Source of the DNA: Syngnathus acus
Lineage: Eukaryota > Chordata > Actinopteri > Syngnathiformes > Syngnathidae
Reading direction: 5' to 3'
Assembly (NCBI RefSeq): GCF_901709675.1
Contig: NC_051091.1
Location: 1,733,967-1,797,966, forward strand
Length of the DNA stretch: 64,000 nucleotides
In this document: one piece after another, positions 13,701-23,241 of the stretch
Numbering within the stretch: the first letter of the stretch is position 1
Layout: the number at the start of each line of letters is the position of its first letter
Notes under the pieces: generated by a model
What the model was told of the DNA's origin: nothing
The model's database searches: none
The model's input: only the letters and a program-made list of their open reading frames with translations
Made by a program: the position numbers and the translations under genes

Positions 13701-14278
13701 GTTTATCATTTAAAATAATCTACATTTCTTGCAGGAAAGTGTGTCGGCCACTACGCCACACAAGAGAGACTCTCTGGATGACAGCTCGCTTAGTATGAGC
13801 CACGCAGGTTTCACAGGTGACTATGTGTTATATAGTACCGCGCATACGTACACAATGCATACATCGTTACTGTGTCCGACTATTGCAACCATTGCACATA
13901 CCATCTAGATTTTCATAACCGCATTCAAAGTCATATATTCTTTATCATCTGTAAAGATCGACTAATATTAGCGACATAATGACTAAGAGGAAATGAAATA
14001 GGAGTTGAGAACAGGAATCTTTTGGTGCCACTGATTTCTTATGTTTTGTTTTTGAATAGCCACACATCCTCCTCCGTCTCGACTCCATCATCAAAGCGAC
14101 GGACCTAAGGGACCCGAGTCGAAAGCGACAGATGGCCGTTCCAGGCCAGAGCGCCCGCCGCTGGAGCACAAGTCCTCGGTATGAAAACGACTAGTCCATC
14201 CATCCATCCCATTTATAAATATATATGATTAAATATGACTCCAAACTGAACTGTTGTGTTTTCCCGCAGAACTGTTAG
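3269..14278 (+). CDS. rap1gap: Rap1 GTPase-activating protein 1 (22 coding exons)
   Basis: GAP for the small GTPase Rap1; it acts in the cytosol and at membranes and lowers Rap1-GTP. Exons: 3251-3286, 4718-4765, 5563-5601, 5830-6015, 6203-6306, 7786-7864, 7944-7997, 8066-8149, 8221-8321, 8783-8912, 9974-10129, 10196-10267, 10338-10424, 10515-10658, 11295-11426, 12516-12593, 12861-12970, 13231-13347, 13473-13584, 13735-13816, 14060-14178, 14270-14278. All phases chain, giving 2061 nt and 686 aa from the ATG at 3269. Residues 1-22 belong to a GoLoco motif ending RMDEQR. The RapGAP domain runs from about residue 60 to 390. The catalytic Asn thumb is N290 in RHIGND (exon at 9974), the same number as I recall for human Rap1GAP. 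A Gly-rich stretch precedes FFESFK, followed by Ser-rich, probably phosphorylated C-terminal exons. The match is closer to RAP1GAP than RAP1GAP2 through the FESFKRVIR and [14 protein letters not shown] segments. The start is the short-form Met; upstream exons may extend it. Confidence 0.93.
12516..12970 (+). other. rap1gap: Two homologous rap1gap exons in tandem
   Basis: Exon 12516-12593 encodes [20 protein letters not shown] then IGTIEE. Exon 12861-12970 encodes [20 protein letters not shown] followed by [16 protein letters not shown]. Both begin in phase 0 with SL(L/I)(V/I)PGKSP and both carry an RR(G/S)SAIGI segment that looks like a basophilic kinase site. This suggests an old internal exon duplication. 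The first copy (78 nt) ends at a weak donor, GAG|GTTCAT, and could be skipped without changing frame. I recall human RAP1GAP isoforms with and without the corresponding first segment. Confidence 0.8.
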
Positions 14279-15734
14279 CCACACGCCACTGACTCGCCCC
14301 ATCCACGTCCCTTGTCAGGTTAGAATCTGCTTTCAACTTGTCTAAAGGAAACAAAAAAAACACCACGCTGCACAAAAGAAGCATTTTTGACTCTTCCGCT
14401 TTTGTCTATTTCTTTTGCAGCATTTCTTGGAGAGCCACTACAAGTCAGAACTAAGCAAATGGTTCGCTGGTTCTGCCTGGTTCTGACCAAGCTCGACTTC
14501 AAGACGCGGGCCATAGCTCTTTCCTGGAAGGGTTCCTTTTGGACTCATTAGCCATCCTGACAAGATGTCAATGCAAGCTCAGAGGTCCAAAAAATCCTTT
14601 GTAGGCCATGCAGGATCATCATCTCCGTGTCAGTGTGCAACTTAATCCCAGTTTTGAAGATTTGGAGTGAGGTCAACTGAGCGTTTTTGAGCCGAGTGTT
14701 TGGTCTGTAACCTGTTGAGCATCCACGTGATGCCATTGTTTTACGTTCATTTGAGGAACGAACAGCATTTGACAACAGAAGCATTTCATCAAACTTAACA
14801 TGTCCATAAAATGGGATATCGTTATCTCAACGTCCACTGATGGTAGAATGGCAGTTAAAAAAGGGAAGTCATATTTACTTTGGTGCCTCAACCAGCAACA
14901 AAGCATTTTCAACCGTTTGTTTGTGCGAGTGCTACTGTGCATGGTGTCAACCTGCTTGACAAAAAACAAAACGAGAAAAAAAAAAGAAACTCCTCTGGTG
15001 CCACGTTGGTTGTACCTGTGATTCCCGTTTTATTCATCTCCACGTGTAGTGTACAATATGAATCCACACTTTTTTTGTACTGAAATGTCAGATAGTTGTG
15101 ACTTATGCTTACATTTATGGAAAGCCATTTGAGCGTTTATTCATTATCCAACTACTGCGCTGAATTATCCATGTACCTGTACGCTCCTTGTCCTCATTAC
15201 TAATACAAGTTAGCACACTAGTAGAATAACTCATGACTTTTTTTTCCTGTACGACATTTCCGTGCACTCCCAAAAATTATTTTTTGCCGAGACGTTCCGA
15301 GAGAACATTCCCTAGCAGTTGTGTTTCATTGGTAGACAACTATCTTTTTTTATATGTACCTAAGAATTGTCCAAATCCTCTCATGGCAGCCTCTCAACAG
15401 TAATTATTCATTAAATCTTGTAGTCATTCATGAATACAAAGATTTTATTTCATTGTTATTTAGGTGTTTATCACTAAACATGACATAATAACAATAGTAA
15501 GTGGGGAAAACATTCCCCTTACCTTTTTCTTAGTGATATACGTTTTTACTCCCTTAATGTTGTATGTATTAAGCTTGTTAGTTGTTAGCTAGTAAAAGGT
15601 TTTAATGTCACCAGCAGTACTAGTAACAGTTGTCAACTAGTGCACAGTTTTGATTTTCTCGTAACGTTGTTGTTGTACAAAAACGTGTGCAGAAATGTCA
15701 TACAATAAGTAGCAAAAGGTACTAGTGGAGAAAA

Positions 15735-15740
15735 AATAAA
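15735..15740 (+). promoter_or_regulatory. rap1gap: Candidate rap1gap poly(A) signal (AATAAA)
   Basis: AATAAA lies 1.46 kb after the rap1gap stop, with a second copy at 15779-15784. Which one is used cannot be told from sequence alone. Confidence 0.5.
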
Positions 15741-15963
15741 GTAAGACGTAAACAACTGTTTGCGTGGGAAGGATCACAAATAAATGCTCAAATGGCTTTA
15801 CAAGTGAATTCTTAGTTTGTGTTTGTCAAGTGGATTTTTTTATTTTTTTTTGGAACTACACTGTGACTCATCTTGAGGTTGCCTTTCCAAATGATTGTGT
15901 CTCGTGAGCGGTCGTCTATCCAGAGGTTCCTGAATGTAACACACAAGGCACAACATGCTTCCT

Positions 15964-15969
15964 TTTATT
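15964..15969 (-). promoter_or_regulatory. padi2: Candidate padi2 poly(A) signal (AATAAA on - strand)
   Basis: TTTATT on the + strand reads AATAAA on the - strand, about 335 bases after the padi2 stop codon. This is a typical 3' UTR length. Confidence 0.55.
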
Positions 15970-16247
15970 TTGCAGGTATTTTGTGTAAAACAGATGCAGG
16001 GAGGGAAACACCCTCAAATGACTGAGCTCAAACCTTTTTTTTTTTTTATTTGACTTGAACTGAACCTGCTCAATTGAAGCGCAGATGGCTGGCGCCTCCA
16101 TGTGGTTCAACAAAATAGCACATCCATCCATTTGGCCTGTGCTTTTGTGGTCGATCCAAAAAGTGATGAAATGATTGTATTGCTCTTCTTGTCTGCTTGT
16201 TGAAAAGACACGCTTGTACATACTGATTGCTTTGCATCCTCATTGTA

Positions 16248-16253
16248 AATAAA
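16248..16253 (+). promoter_or_regulatory. rap1gap: Distal candidate rap1gap poly(A) signal (AATAAA)
   Basis: AATAAA lies only about 50 bases from the padi2 stop codon on the opposite strand. If it is used, the rap1gap mRNA would be antisense to most of the padi2 3' UTR and possibly to the end of its last coding exon. Confidence 0.4.
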
Positions 16254-16302
16254 GACAACAAAGATGTTTCATGAAGACCATGGCAGTGAATGCTTCCTCA
16301 AT

Positions 16303-19300
16303 TTACAAGTCCAGGTCCCACCACTTGAAGTCAAAGCCTTCTCTGCGCACGTTGGAGCCGCAGTGGACCTCACCCAGGAGCCGGTGGTAGGAGGCAAAAT
16401 CGTCGATGAAGGTGCAGGTGAGTCCCAGGCCTTCCATCAAGGAGCACATCTCCGCCTCCAGGGCGCAGTGCCCCTTCACCTTGGGGCCGAAGGGCTTGGG
16501 AATGCCTAGACTTTGACCCAGCACGATCATATTTACCTGCATAATATAAATATATGAGTATATAAATATTATGAAATATAAATATTAAAAAAATATCAAA
16601 TACTATTATGCCATTGGTTATTTGGACAAAACATACTGTACACATAAATGCTGGGATTCTTGGGTGAATGTTGCATAATCGAGCTTTAAACTGACTGTAC
16701 ACACTAAAAAGATGTCTCCTTTATTTACAGTTGAGAACTGCTTGAGGAAGTACACGGTCTGTGTTGGAAAAGAGTGCATCCGCTCCTCAAGCTTACCATG
16801 TCGGGGTAGAAGGCGACTGCTCGGAACTCCTGGTCAACGTCCTGTTGTAACTTGAAAAGGATAGGTAAGTCGATGATATCGCCGTCTTCCAGGCCAAGCT
16901 CTCGCTTTAGCACGTCTCGGTTCCAGTCGATGCAGCTCTGAGCAAAGAGGCTCAGATTTATTTCTTTTTGTCGTATTGTTATTTGATGTTATATGTTTTT
17001 GTAAAGCTGTAATAATAATAATAATTTCGGACTCACCTGAACATAGTTGTTCTCAGCTTGGAAAGCTTCGTCTTTAAGTATTTCATCCACTGTGATTTGC
17101 TCTTGGTCACTCCGCCCTTTGAGCAAGTGGATTGGTTTGCACATTGAGGGGGGGGGAAAAATTGCAGGAAAGGACGGACATACATACCCTCAAAGAGTTT
17201 GGCCTGTCCATGACCGCTCTTCTGTAGGGCTCTGAATAGTTTGTAGCCCGCGTCCGGACTGGCCAGCAGCAACCGAAAGCCCTGCCAATGATGACAGGAC
17301 AAAAAGAGAACACTGCCTGAGTATTTGCACTGGCATCATGTCAGACTAGAGGACAAAAGAGAAAAGCAGCAAAGTCACCTATACATTATTTAATTCCATG
17401 ATTTTTTTTTTTTCCGCAAATCGGAATTGTGTTGCTTCAACCATGTGGTAAATCCAGCCTTCCTGGTTTTACCTTCCTGTCTGGCGCGGGAACAAAGGTC
17501 ATGAATTCGTCCACGTGGCCCACAACCAGCCAGTCCGAAAACAAGGCGATGGGCTGCTGGACCTTCTGTGCCCACAGGAAGTCCTGCACCACTTTGGTCA
17601 TGTTCCGTCCATTGGTGGTTCTTAAATGAGAAGTATTTTCAGAATTCCTCTTTCACCCAAAATAAAAGTGATCTAAAGCAAGCCTACGTGGGAAACGCGA
17701 CGCCGATGATGATTCTTCCCAACGGATACTCTTTGCCGTTGACCGTGACGGGAGGACTGACCTCCAGGTTGCCGAACGAGTCCAAACTGCTCACGTCTTT
17801 CCTGAGGGCCACTCTCGTCACGTAGCCAAAATCAGGACCCTGAAGAGATGATACGTGTTGAAATGAAATCGCTGAGGTTATGTTGAGACTGACAACTACG
17901 GAAGAGGATTTGGTGACATTGTCATGTGTTCAGAAGACATTTATTTTCACTTTCTTGACTTTAATGTTGAACATTTGGCAGCCGAGGAAGCATCGCTCAC
18001 CAGTAGCTCATTGTACGGAAAGTCCAAAAGTTTCCCATCTCTGGGGGAATCCAAGACCACGGGAAAGCGGTGATGAGGCGCTTCGATGTAACCAAACTCC
18101 AGCTCATCCTAGGGGAAAATGCTCTTCATGACATATAAAGTAAGAAATACATATTTTCCAGGTTTATGACGCTTCATATGAATAGCTTTAACACAATGTG
18201 CCGTTTTGCAAGAGAAAGGCGGGACTCATAAGTCCGCTTCTTATTTCTGAGGTCCTGGTTCAGATCTCAGGTTTGGACTTCTACGTTCTCACTCATCTCG
18301 TGTGGGAGCAGCTTTTGTTATCTTACTTGCATCCAGCGGTCACCTCTGTTCATATACTCGTGACAGATGTTGAGTTTATAGCCGCTCCTCGCCACCAGAC
18401 TCTTCATTCCTTTCAAGAAGCCGTAGTTGTCTGACGTGCTGAGCAGCAGGAAAATTAGAGACAATCTTTTGCAAAACACGAGATGAAACTATTGTCATGG
18501 ATATATGGATGAGGTTTTTTTGGTTTCCTGTACCTGCATACAAAAACCTCAACAGGCCTCAGGGTGTTTGGCGTCATGATCCACGGCGCCACTCTGAACA
18601 CGACAGTGTCGGTGAAAATGGGGGTCTCGGGAAGACCCTGTGGACACGCGTGAGAAGATGCCTTACAATAACGTGATTCTGGATCTTATTTTATATTGTG
18701 AGGAGCTCTTACTTTGCAAATGGGCTCCAGCAGGCTAAGATTGAGAGTGATGAGCCCGTCAAAGTCCTTATCTGGAAACCTGAGACCCTCCACGTAAAAG
18801 TTAGTCTCTGCTACACCCCCGAGGTACGGCACTTGCCCGGACAACACCTGACTTGACAGCACTCTCGTAAATCCGCCAGATACGCCAGCTGAAATTAAGA
18901 AACACGCTTGGCGGTTCAAATAGCTCACATGATTTACAACACTTCAGTTGATTTTTTTTACTCACACAGGATGCTGCCGAACGACTGAGACCTGGGCCTG
19001 TAGACCCTGACGCTTTCTGCATCGCCCTGAGAGATGTGCATGGTGAGTTTGTAGCCGTGCGGGAGCTTGGCTGGGCCGCGCGTCCGCAGCACCATCTCGG
19101 ACATGTCCCGCAAATCTGCATGTGGGCATAGAAAGGTCACACCGTTAGGTAGCCCCCAGTGGAAGCATTCCGTTTTCTCACTTCCTTGTCACGGTGATGG
19201 CTCTTTTTTTGTAGGTTTGTACAGCGGTTGTGAAATATACCCTTAAATTAATTTGAATAAAGAGCGAGCGAGCGCGGTCGGTGGTGCATCTGCCATACCA

Positions 19301-21789
19301 GATAACTTGGCGATGTAGTCGACCTCGGTGTCAGGTTGCTTGGCATAGCGGCGCTCCGAGTCACAGTTGACCAATAGGACGGCTCCGTGCCCATCGGGAC
19401 CCCACTTCCAAGATCCCTAACAACAAAATAGGAGGACTAGTATCTTAAATCGTATTTTTTGCCTCTATCATATCTTTCAAAATGTTTTTGGAGACTTGAA
19501 GAGTCAGAAATTCCACCCCTCTGCAATATTTGTCCTTTCTGCACACCTTATTGGGGTTGTCTTTCTCCACAACGCCATCTCGGTCAGCATCCACATCAAG
19601 AGAGATCTCTGCATGACAAACACGTTTCATGTGATTGAAATGCAAAAGAAGCACAACACTTAAATATGTTAGCAAATCTGTGTTGTTGAGTCATACCAAG
19701 TGCTGTCAGGTGCAGGATGGCGTTGCTCAAAACTTCTTGATTTTCACCGTAGTATCGAACAGTAAGCTTGTAAAATAAAAAAACAAGGCAGGCTTACACA
19801 AAGCAGCATTAGCGTCACGCATGCTCCCTCCTGTCAACAATTACCTTGCTGTCGTTCTCATGTTGGCTGGCACTCGTCATGGAGATGAGCAGCACTGATT
19901 TTCCATCGAGGGCGATGGGGGAGAGGTGAGAGGTCACCTGGGTTGGCGGGACAATGCTGTACTGAACGTTGGGGGTACATTTGACTGAGAAGAATGTGGA
20001 GTTGGGAGGCGCGCTTCTGTGGACCACATATGCAGTTTACTATCTGGCTCATTTCATACTCAAACTAACTCAGCGTGCTTCACATACTTAAAAGTACAAC
20101 ATTTAAAAGCATTTACAGTACATTTAAAAACAAAGTCAAATCATAGAAAAGATCACACAATTACCAAAACAATGTAAATTTGGGAAAAATATGTTTTGAA
20201 AACAATTTAAAATATCTTAATCATAGGTAAGTGGAAAAAAGTATCGTTTTTAACTAAACTTCAGCCACACAACAAATAAGTTGGCAAAATTATATTTAAA
20301 AAAAAAAAAAAAAAGCCATAATTTGACCAAGGTAACCTCAAGAAGATGCTTAATAGTTCCTTTTGTTATTTTAGGCATTTGGTTACGATTCACACCTTGT
20401 TGGGGCTTCATTTTTACACTCATTGTTCTGCTCCCTCCTCCCCTTCCCGCAATCGTTTTGCCCTTTTAGTTGTGCAGGTGCTTTTGTTAGTTCCGCCTTG
20501 CGCCATAGTTGTCGGTTAATTATTTCCTACGTGTTTGTCAGCGCCTTTTGTTCTCCAACGCTCGAGTATTCAACTGATTGTTTGCATGTTAAGTTTTGGA
20601 AACAAACACTCGACTTCTTACAAGACTGCTCTGCTACTGTTTTAGGGTCGCATATTGTCATGTTTTTCCAATGAAGGTTCATTTTAAAAAGTACAATGAA
20701 TTTTGTTCATCAATATATTCTTTTTGAAGCCGCCTCAAAAGCTATCCATTTTTCTGAAAAGTATTTAAAGAATTTTTTTTACATGACTGCCTCTCATTCC
20801 AGTGCGCAAGCAATTTTGTGGATGACAGTTGGTTTACGTCGTACCGAATACACCATATTGCAAAGAGATCACAAGACCCCAAAAGCAAACAAGGATTTTT
20901 AATGAGAGTCACTGTTGTGAAACCTGTTTCGAGATACCTTCAGGGCCTCGGCGTCCTCTTATTTACACAATAGTTGCTATCATCCCAACACTATCTCCAC
21001 TCTCTTTTCCTGAAACAGCCGTTTTGCGGAGGAAAATGACCCCCTTTGAAGACATTCTCTCAACTAAACATGCCCTCGCTTGCTGTTAACATTCTTGCGG
21101 TGCATATGCAGGCCCGGTGGCAGTAGCAAGTGACACAAATGGGGGGGGGTATTTTTCAGCGGCCGGCCCTGCATATAAGCGAACTATTTTGCATTTGCTG
21201 GGTAATCCGGTTTCGGCATGGATGTGCTGCGTTGGCTGTCGTTTGGCACGGCAGATGCAATTGGATGCCACAACAAAGTCTCTGGTGTTTGCACTGCAAC
21301 AATAGATGGCCTGTTTTACTGTGTGGCTGGCAACCGCATCTGCGTGTTGACTTGAATGGCCCAGTCCATATCGAAATCAAAATGCACAATATCCTCCCTC
21401 TAAAATGGCATTTTAGAGAAGGTTTTCAGCAACTTGTGATACTACAGACAATAGGTACGGGCTTGTACAATCTAATGTACATATCATATAGAATAAAATG
21501 GCTTTGGCTCATAGAGGTACTAATATGTTTATTATTACAGGTGCATCTCTCCAAACTGAAACATTGTAGAAAAGTTCATTTCCAAATTTTAAAAAATGAA
21601 TGTCAATATTATCATATTATGAGAAAGTAAAAGTGATTTTGAGTATAGAAATTAGTACCTAAATTGCACACATTTCTCAATTTGTTTTCTGGCCTACCTG
21701 TTCAGGCCCAGGTGAAGCGCAGACCCAACCACGCATACGGCGTTTGCAGTTTTACCATAATCTACTCGGAGTGTGCGGGGGCGAATCAT
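16303..21789 (-). CDS. padi2: Protein-arginine deiminase type 2 (16 exons)
   Basis: Calcium-dependent enzyme converting peptidyl-arginine to peptidyl-citrulline in cytosol and nucleus. Exons, 5' to 3' on the - strand: 21789-21698, 20016-19845, 19766-19697, 19608-19547, 19416-19299, 19115-18966, 18888-18713, 18637-18534, 18438-18327, 18108-18001, 17839-17688, 17620-17473, 17281-17188, 17116-17037, 16937-16797, 16536-16303. They sum to 2013 nt, phase-consistent, giving 670 aa (human PADI2 is about 665). The order is an N-terminal domain, a calcium-binding middle domain containing [16 protein letters not shown], then the catalytic domain. All four catalytic residues are seen: Asp353 in DRWMQDE (the codon just after the exon 9/10 join), His474 and Asp476 in GHVDEF, and Cys652 in GEVHCGSN. 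The C-terminus is FKWWDLDL. It is closest to PADI2 of the family, the form I would expect in fish. The start ATG ([12 protein letters not shown]) aligns with the family N-terminus. Confidence 0.94.
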
Positions 21790-22139
21790 GGCTCCTGCCA
21801 GTGCACTCCAGGTAGCTCTCCTCGGACTGCACCGGCCGGCAGCCACCCCCTTGCCTTCTAAACACAGTAAAGGCTGGAACAAGCCTGAAGTTAAGTCCTG
21901 GCCTGTGATTCGTCAGAAAAGGGGACCTGACTCCAACCCCTAGATCATGTGACAGAACCCCCCCCCCAACCCCCCCTCAGCTGTTTTTCTTCCACCCTCT
22001 CATTCAATTTGAGCCTTTCATCATTCGTGATGTTTTCTAAAACTGCACTACAATGTTATGTATATTTATTGTTTATCTGTTATTTGTGCAAACTGCAGTG
22101 TTTGTGTCCAGTGGCTATTTTACATTAGTGTGACACATG

Positions 22140-22310
22140 GACGCTCCCATTTCCAACAGGTGATCAGGTAGTGGTCTAATCCGCTATAAAAAGTACAGAA
22201 GATCAAGTGACCAAACTTGAGACGTTCCCATTTCTAAAAGATGTTGATCAAGTAGTCCAGTGATAGTCTAATCCGCTATAAAAAGTACAGAAGCCCAAGT
22301 GACCAGTGAT
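22140..22310. repeat. Two-copy tandem repeat with TATAAAA core upstream of lrig2 and padi2
   Basis: The block beginning GACGCTCCCATTTCC at 22140 recurs as GACGTTCCCATTTCT at 22221. Both copies contain the identical string CTAATCCGCTATAAAAAGTA followed by CAGAA, then a CAAGTGACCA block. The period is about 81-88 bases. Confidence 0.8.
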
Positions 22311-22661
22311 CACTGGTTGATGACATGATGTGTCCCATAGATGCCTGAGGGTGGCAGCAAAGCACTTCTTTTATGTAAATGAAATATGTCATTTTACTTC
22401 TGTGTGTTATTGTGACAGCAAAATGTCACAAAATGGTGCCAAAGTAATACTTCTATTGCTTAGGACGATGAGCAAAAACAGCATATAGGTGAGTTTTACA
22501 AAGATGAGAAAGGATCGGTTCCCCCAAAAAGCCACAAACAAGTCACTTTGCAAATACAAATGTGGTGCTGCCATTTTTCCATGCTCCACTCCTATTCTTT
22601 CTCGGTGCTCAAACAAAATTTCATGTTGATTCTGAACGATTAAATCTCATTTTTGTGGTCG

Positions 22662-22786
22662 TATATAAAGTGCGGCTACAAATCACCGTCGTTTTGTTGT
22701 GGGAGCCAATCACATTCACGTACTGGTTTGACAAACGTACGCCAGGGCCAGTAGAATTGTCGGCATCTTGGTAAAAAGGGGCGGGA
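22662..22786 (+). promoter_or_regulatory. lrig2: Candidate lrig2 promoter elements (TATA, CCAAT, GC box)
   Basis: TATATAA, AGCCAATCA and GGGGCGGGA occur within 125 bases, 455-580 bases before the lrig2 start. The order (TATA furthest upstream) is not classical, so the true start site may lie in the CpG-richer DNA nearer 23000-23200. Confidence 0.3.
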
Positions 22787-23241
22787 CCAAGAATATCGCA
22801 TGTCATCAACAGCGGGGCGCGTTTGTTGTTCTAGCAAGACATGCAGAGATGGTGAAATGATTTGAAAATCCAACTCGGGTGAATATTTTCGGACTCCTAA
22901 TTCGGTTCAACCTAATCGATCCCAAACATGCGGCATTAAGTTCGGCGCTGGAAAAAGCGGCGTATGCGGGTCGTCTGTCTAGGTAGGAGCTGAAGGAATT
23001 CCAGGCACGGGAAGAAGAAGCAAAGCAGAAATCTGTGCCAAGATGCTGCACTCCAACTGGGCCGTAACTCTGCTTAGTCGCTCCATACGGAGCCGGAATA
23101 GTGTCGCTACTTCGAATTGTATTTCTGCTTGACCGATCGCAAGTTGCGGGAACAGCGCGACGGCTGAATAGTGAAAGTGAGAACATCCAAGGCTAGTTAG
23201 CTACATAGCTCCACAGCTACTCCTGCGGGAAGACATTTAAA

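Larger units (their letters stand above)
14279..16302. other. Convergent 3' UTR region of rap1gap (+) and padi2 (-)
   Basis: No coding sequence is seen. The rap1gap stop is at 14278 and the padi2 stop ends at 16303, with 2.0 kb between. Poly(A) signals occur on both strands, and the + strand signal at 16248 lies beyond the - strand signal at 15969-15964, so mature 3' ends may overlap. The interval is AT-rich. A possible extra rap1gap 3' segment (14279-14319, before a GTTAGA donor-like site) is not coding in the model frame. Confidence 0.6.
21790..23241. other. Divergent intergenic region between padi2 and lrig2
   Basis: The 1.45 kb between the two start codons contains both promoters and 5' UTRs. 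It holds a two-copy tandem repeat (22140-22310), a TATATAA (22662-22668), a CCAAT box in AGCCAATCA (22704-22712) and a GC box GGGGCGGGA (22778-22786). The last 400 bases before lrig2 are richer in CpG. A long open frame on the - strand (23186-22806) has no recognisable family and lies in this leader region, so it is not called as a gene. Confidence 0.6.

Noticed and set aside
21130-21630. 166-codon open frame on the + strand inside padi2 intron 1
   Set aside because: It shows no similarity to a known family that I recognise and no exon-like boundaries, and it is antisense to the padi2 transcript.
22806-23186. 126-codon open frame on the - strand in the padi2/lrig2 interval
   Set aside because: It has no family resemblance and lies in the CpG-rich leader region of lrig2. 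A gene here would need independent RNA evidence.
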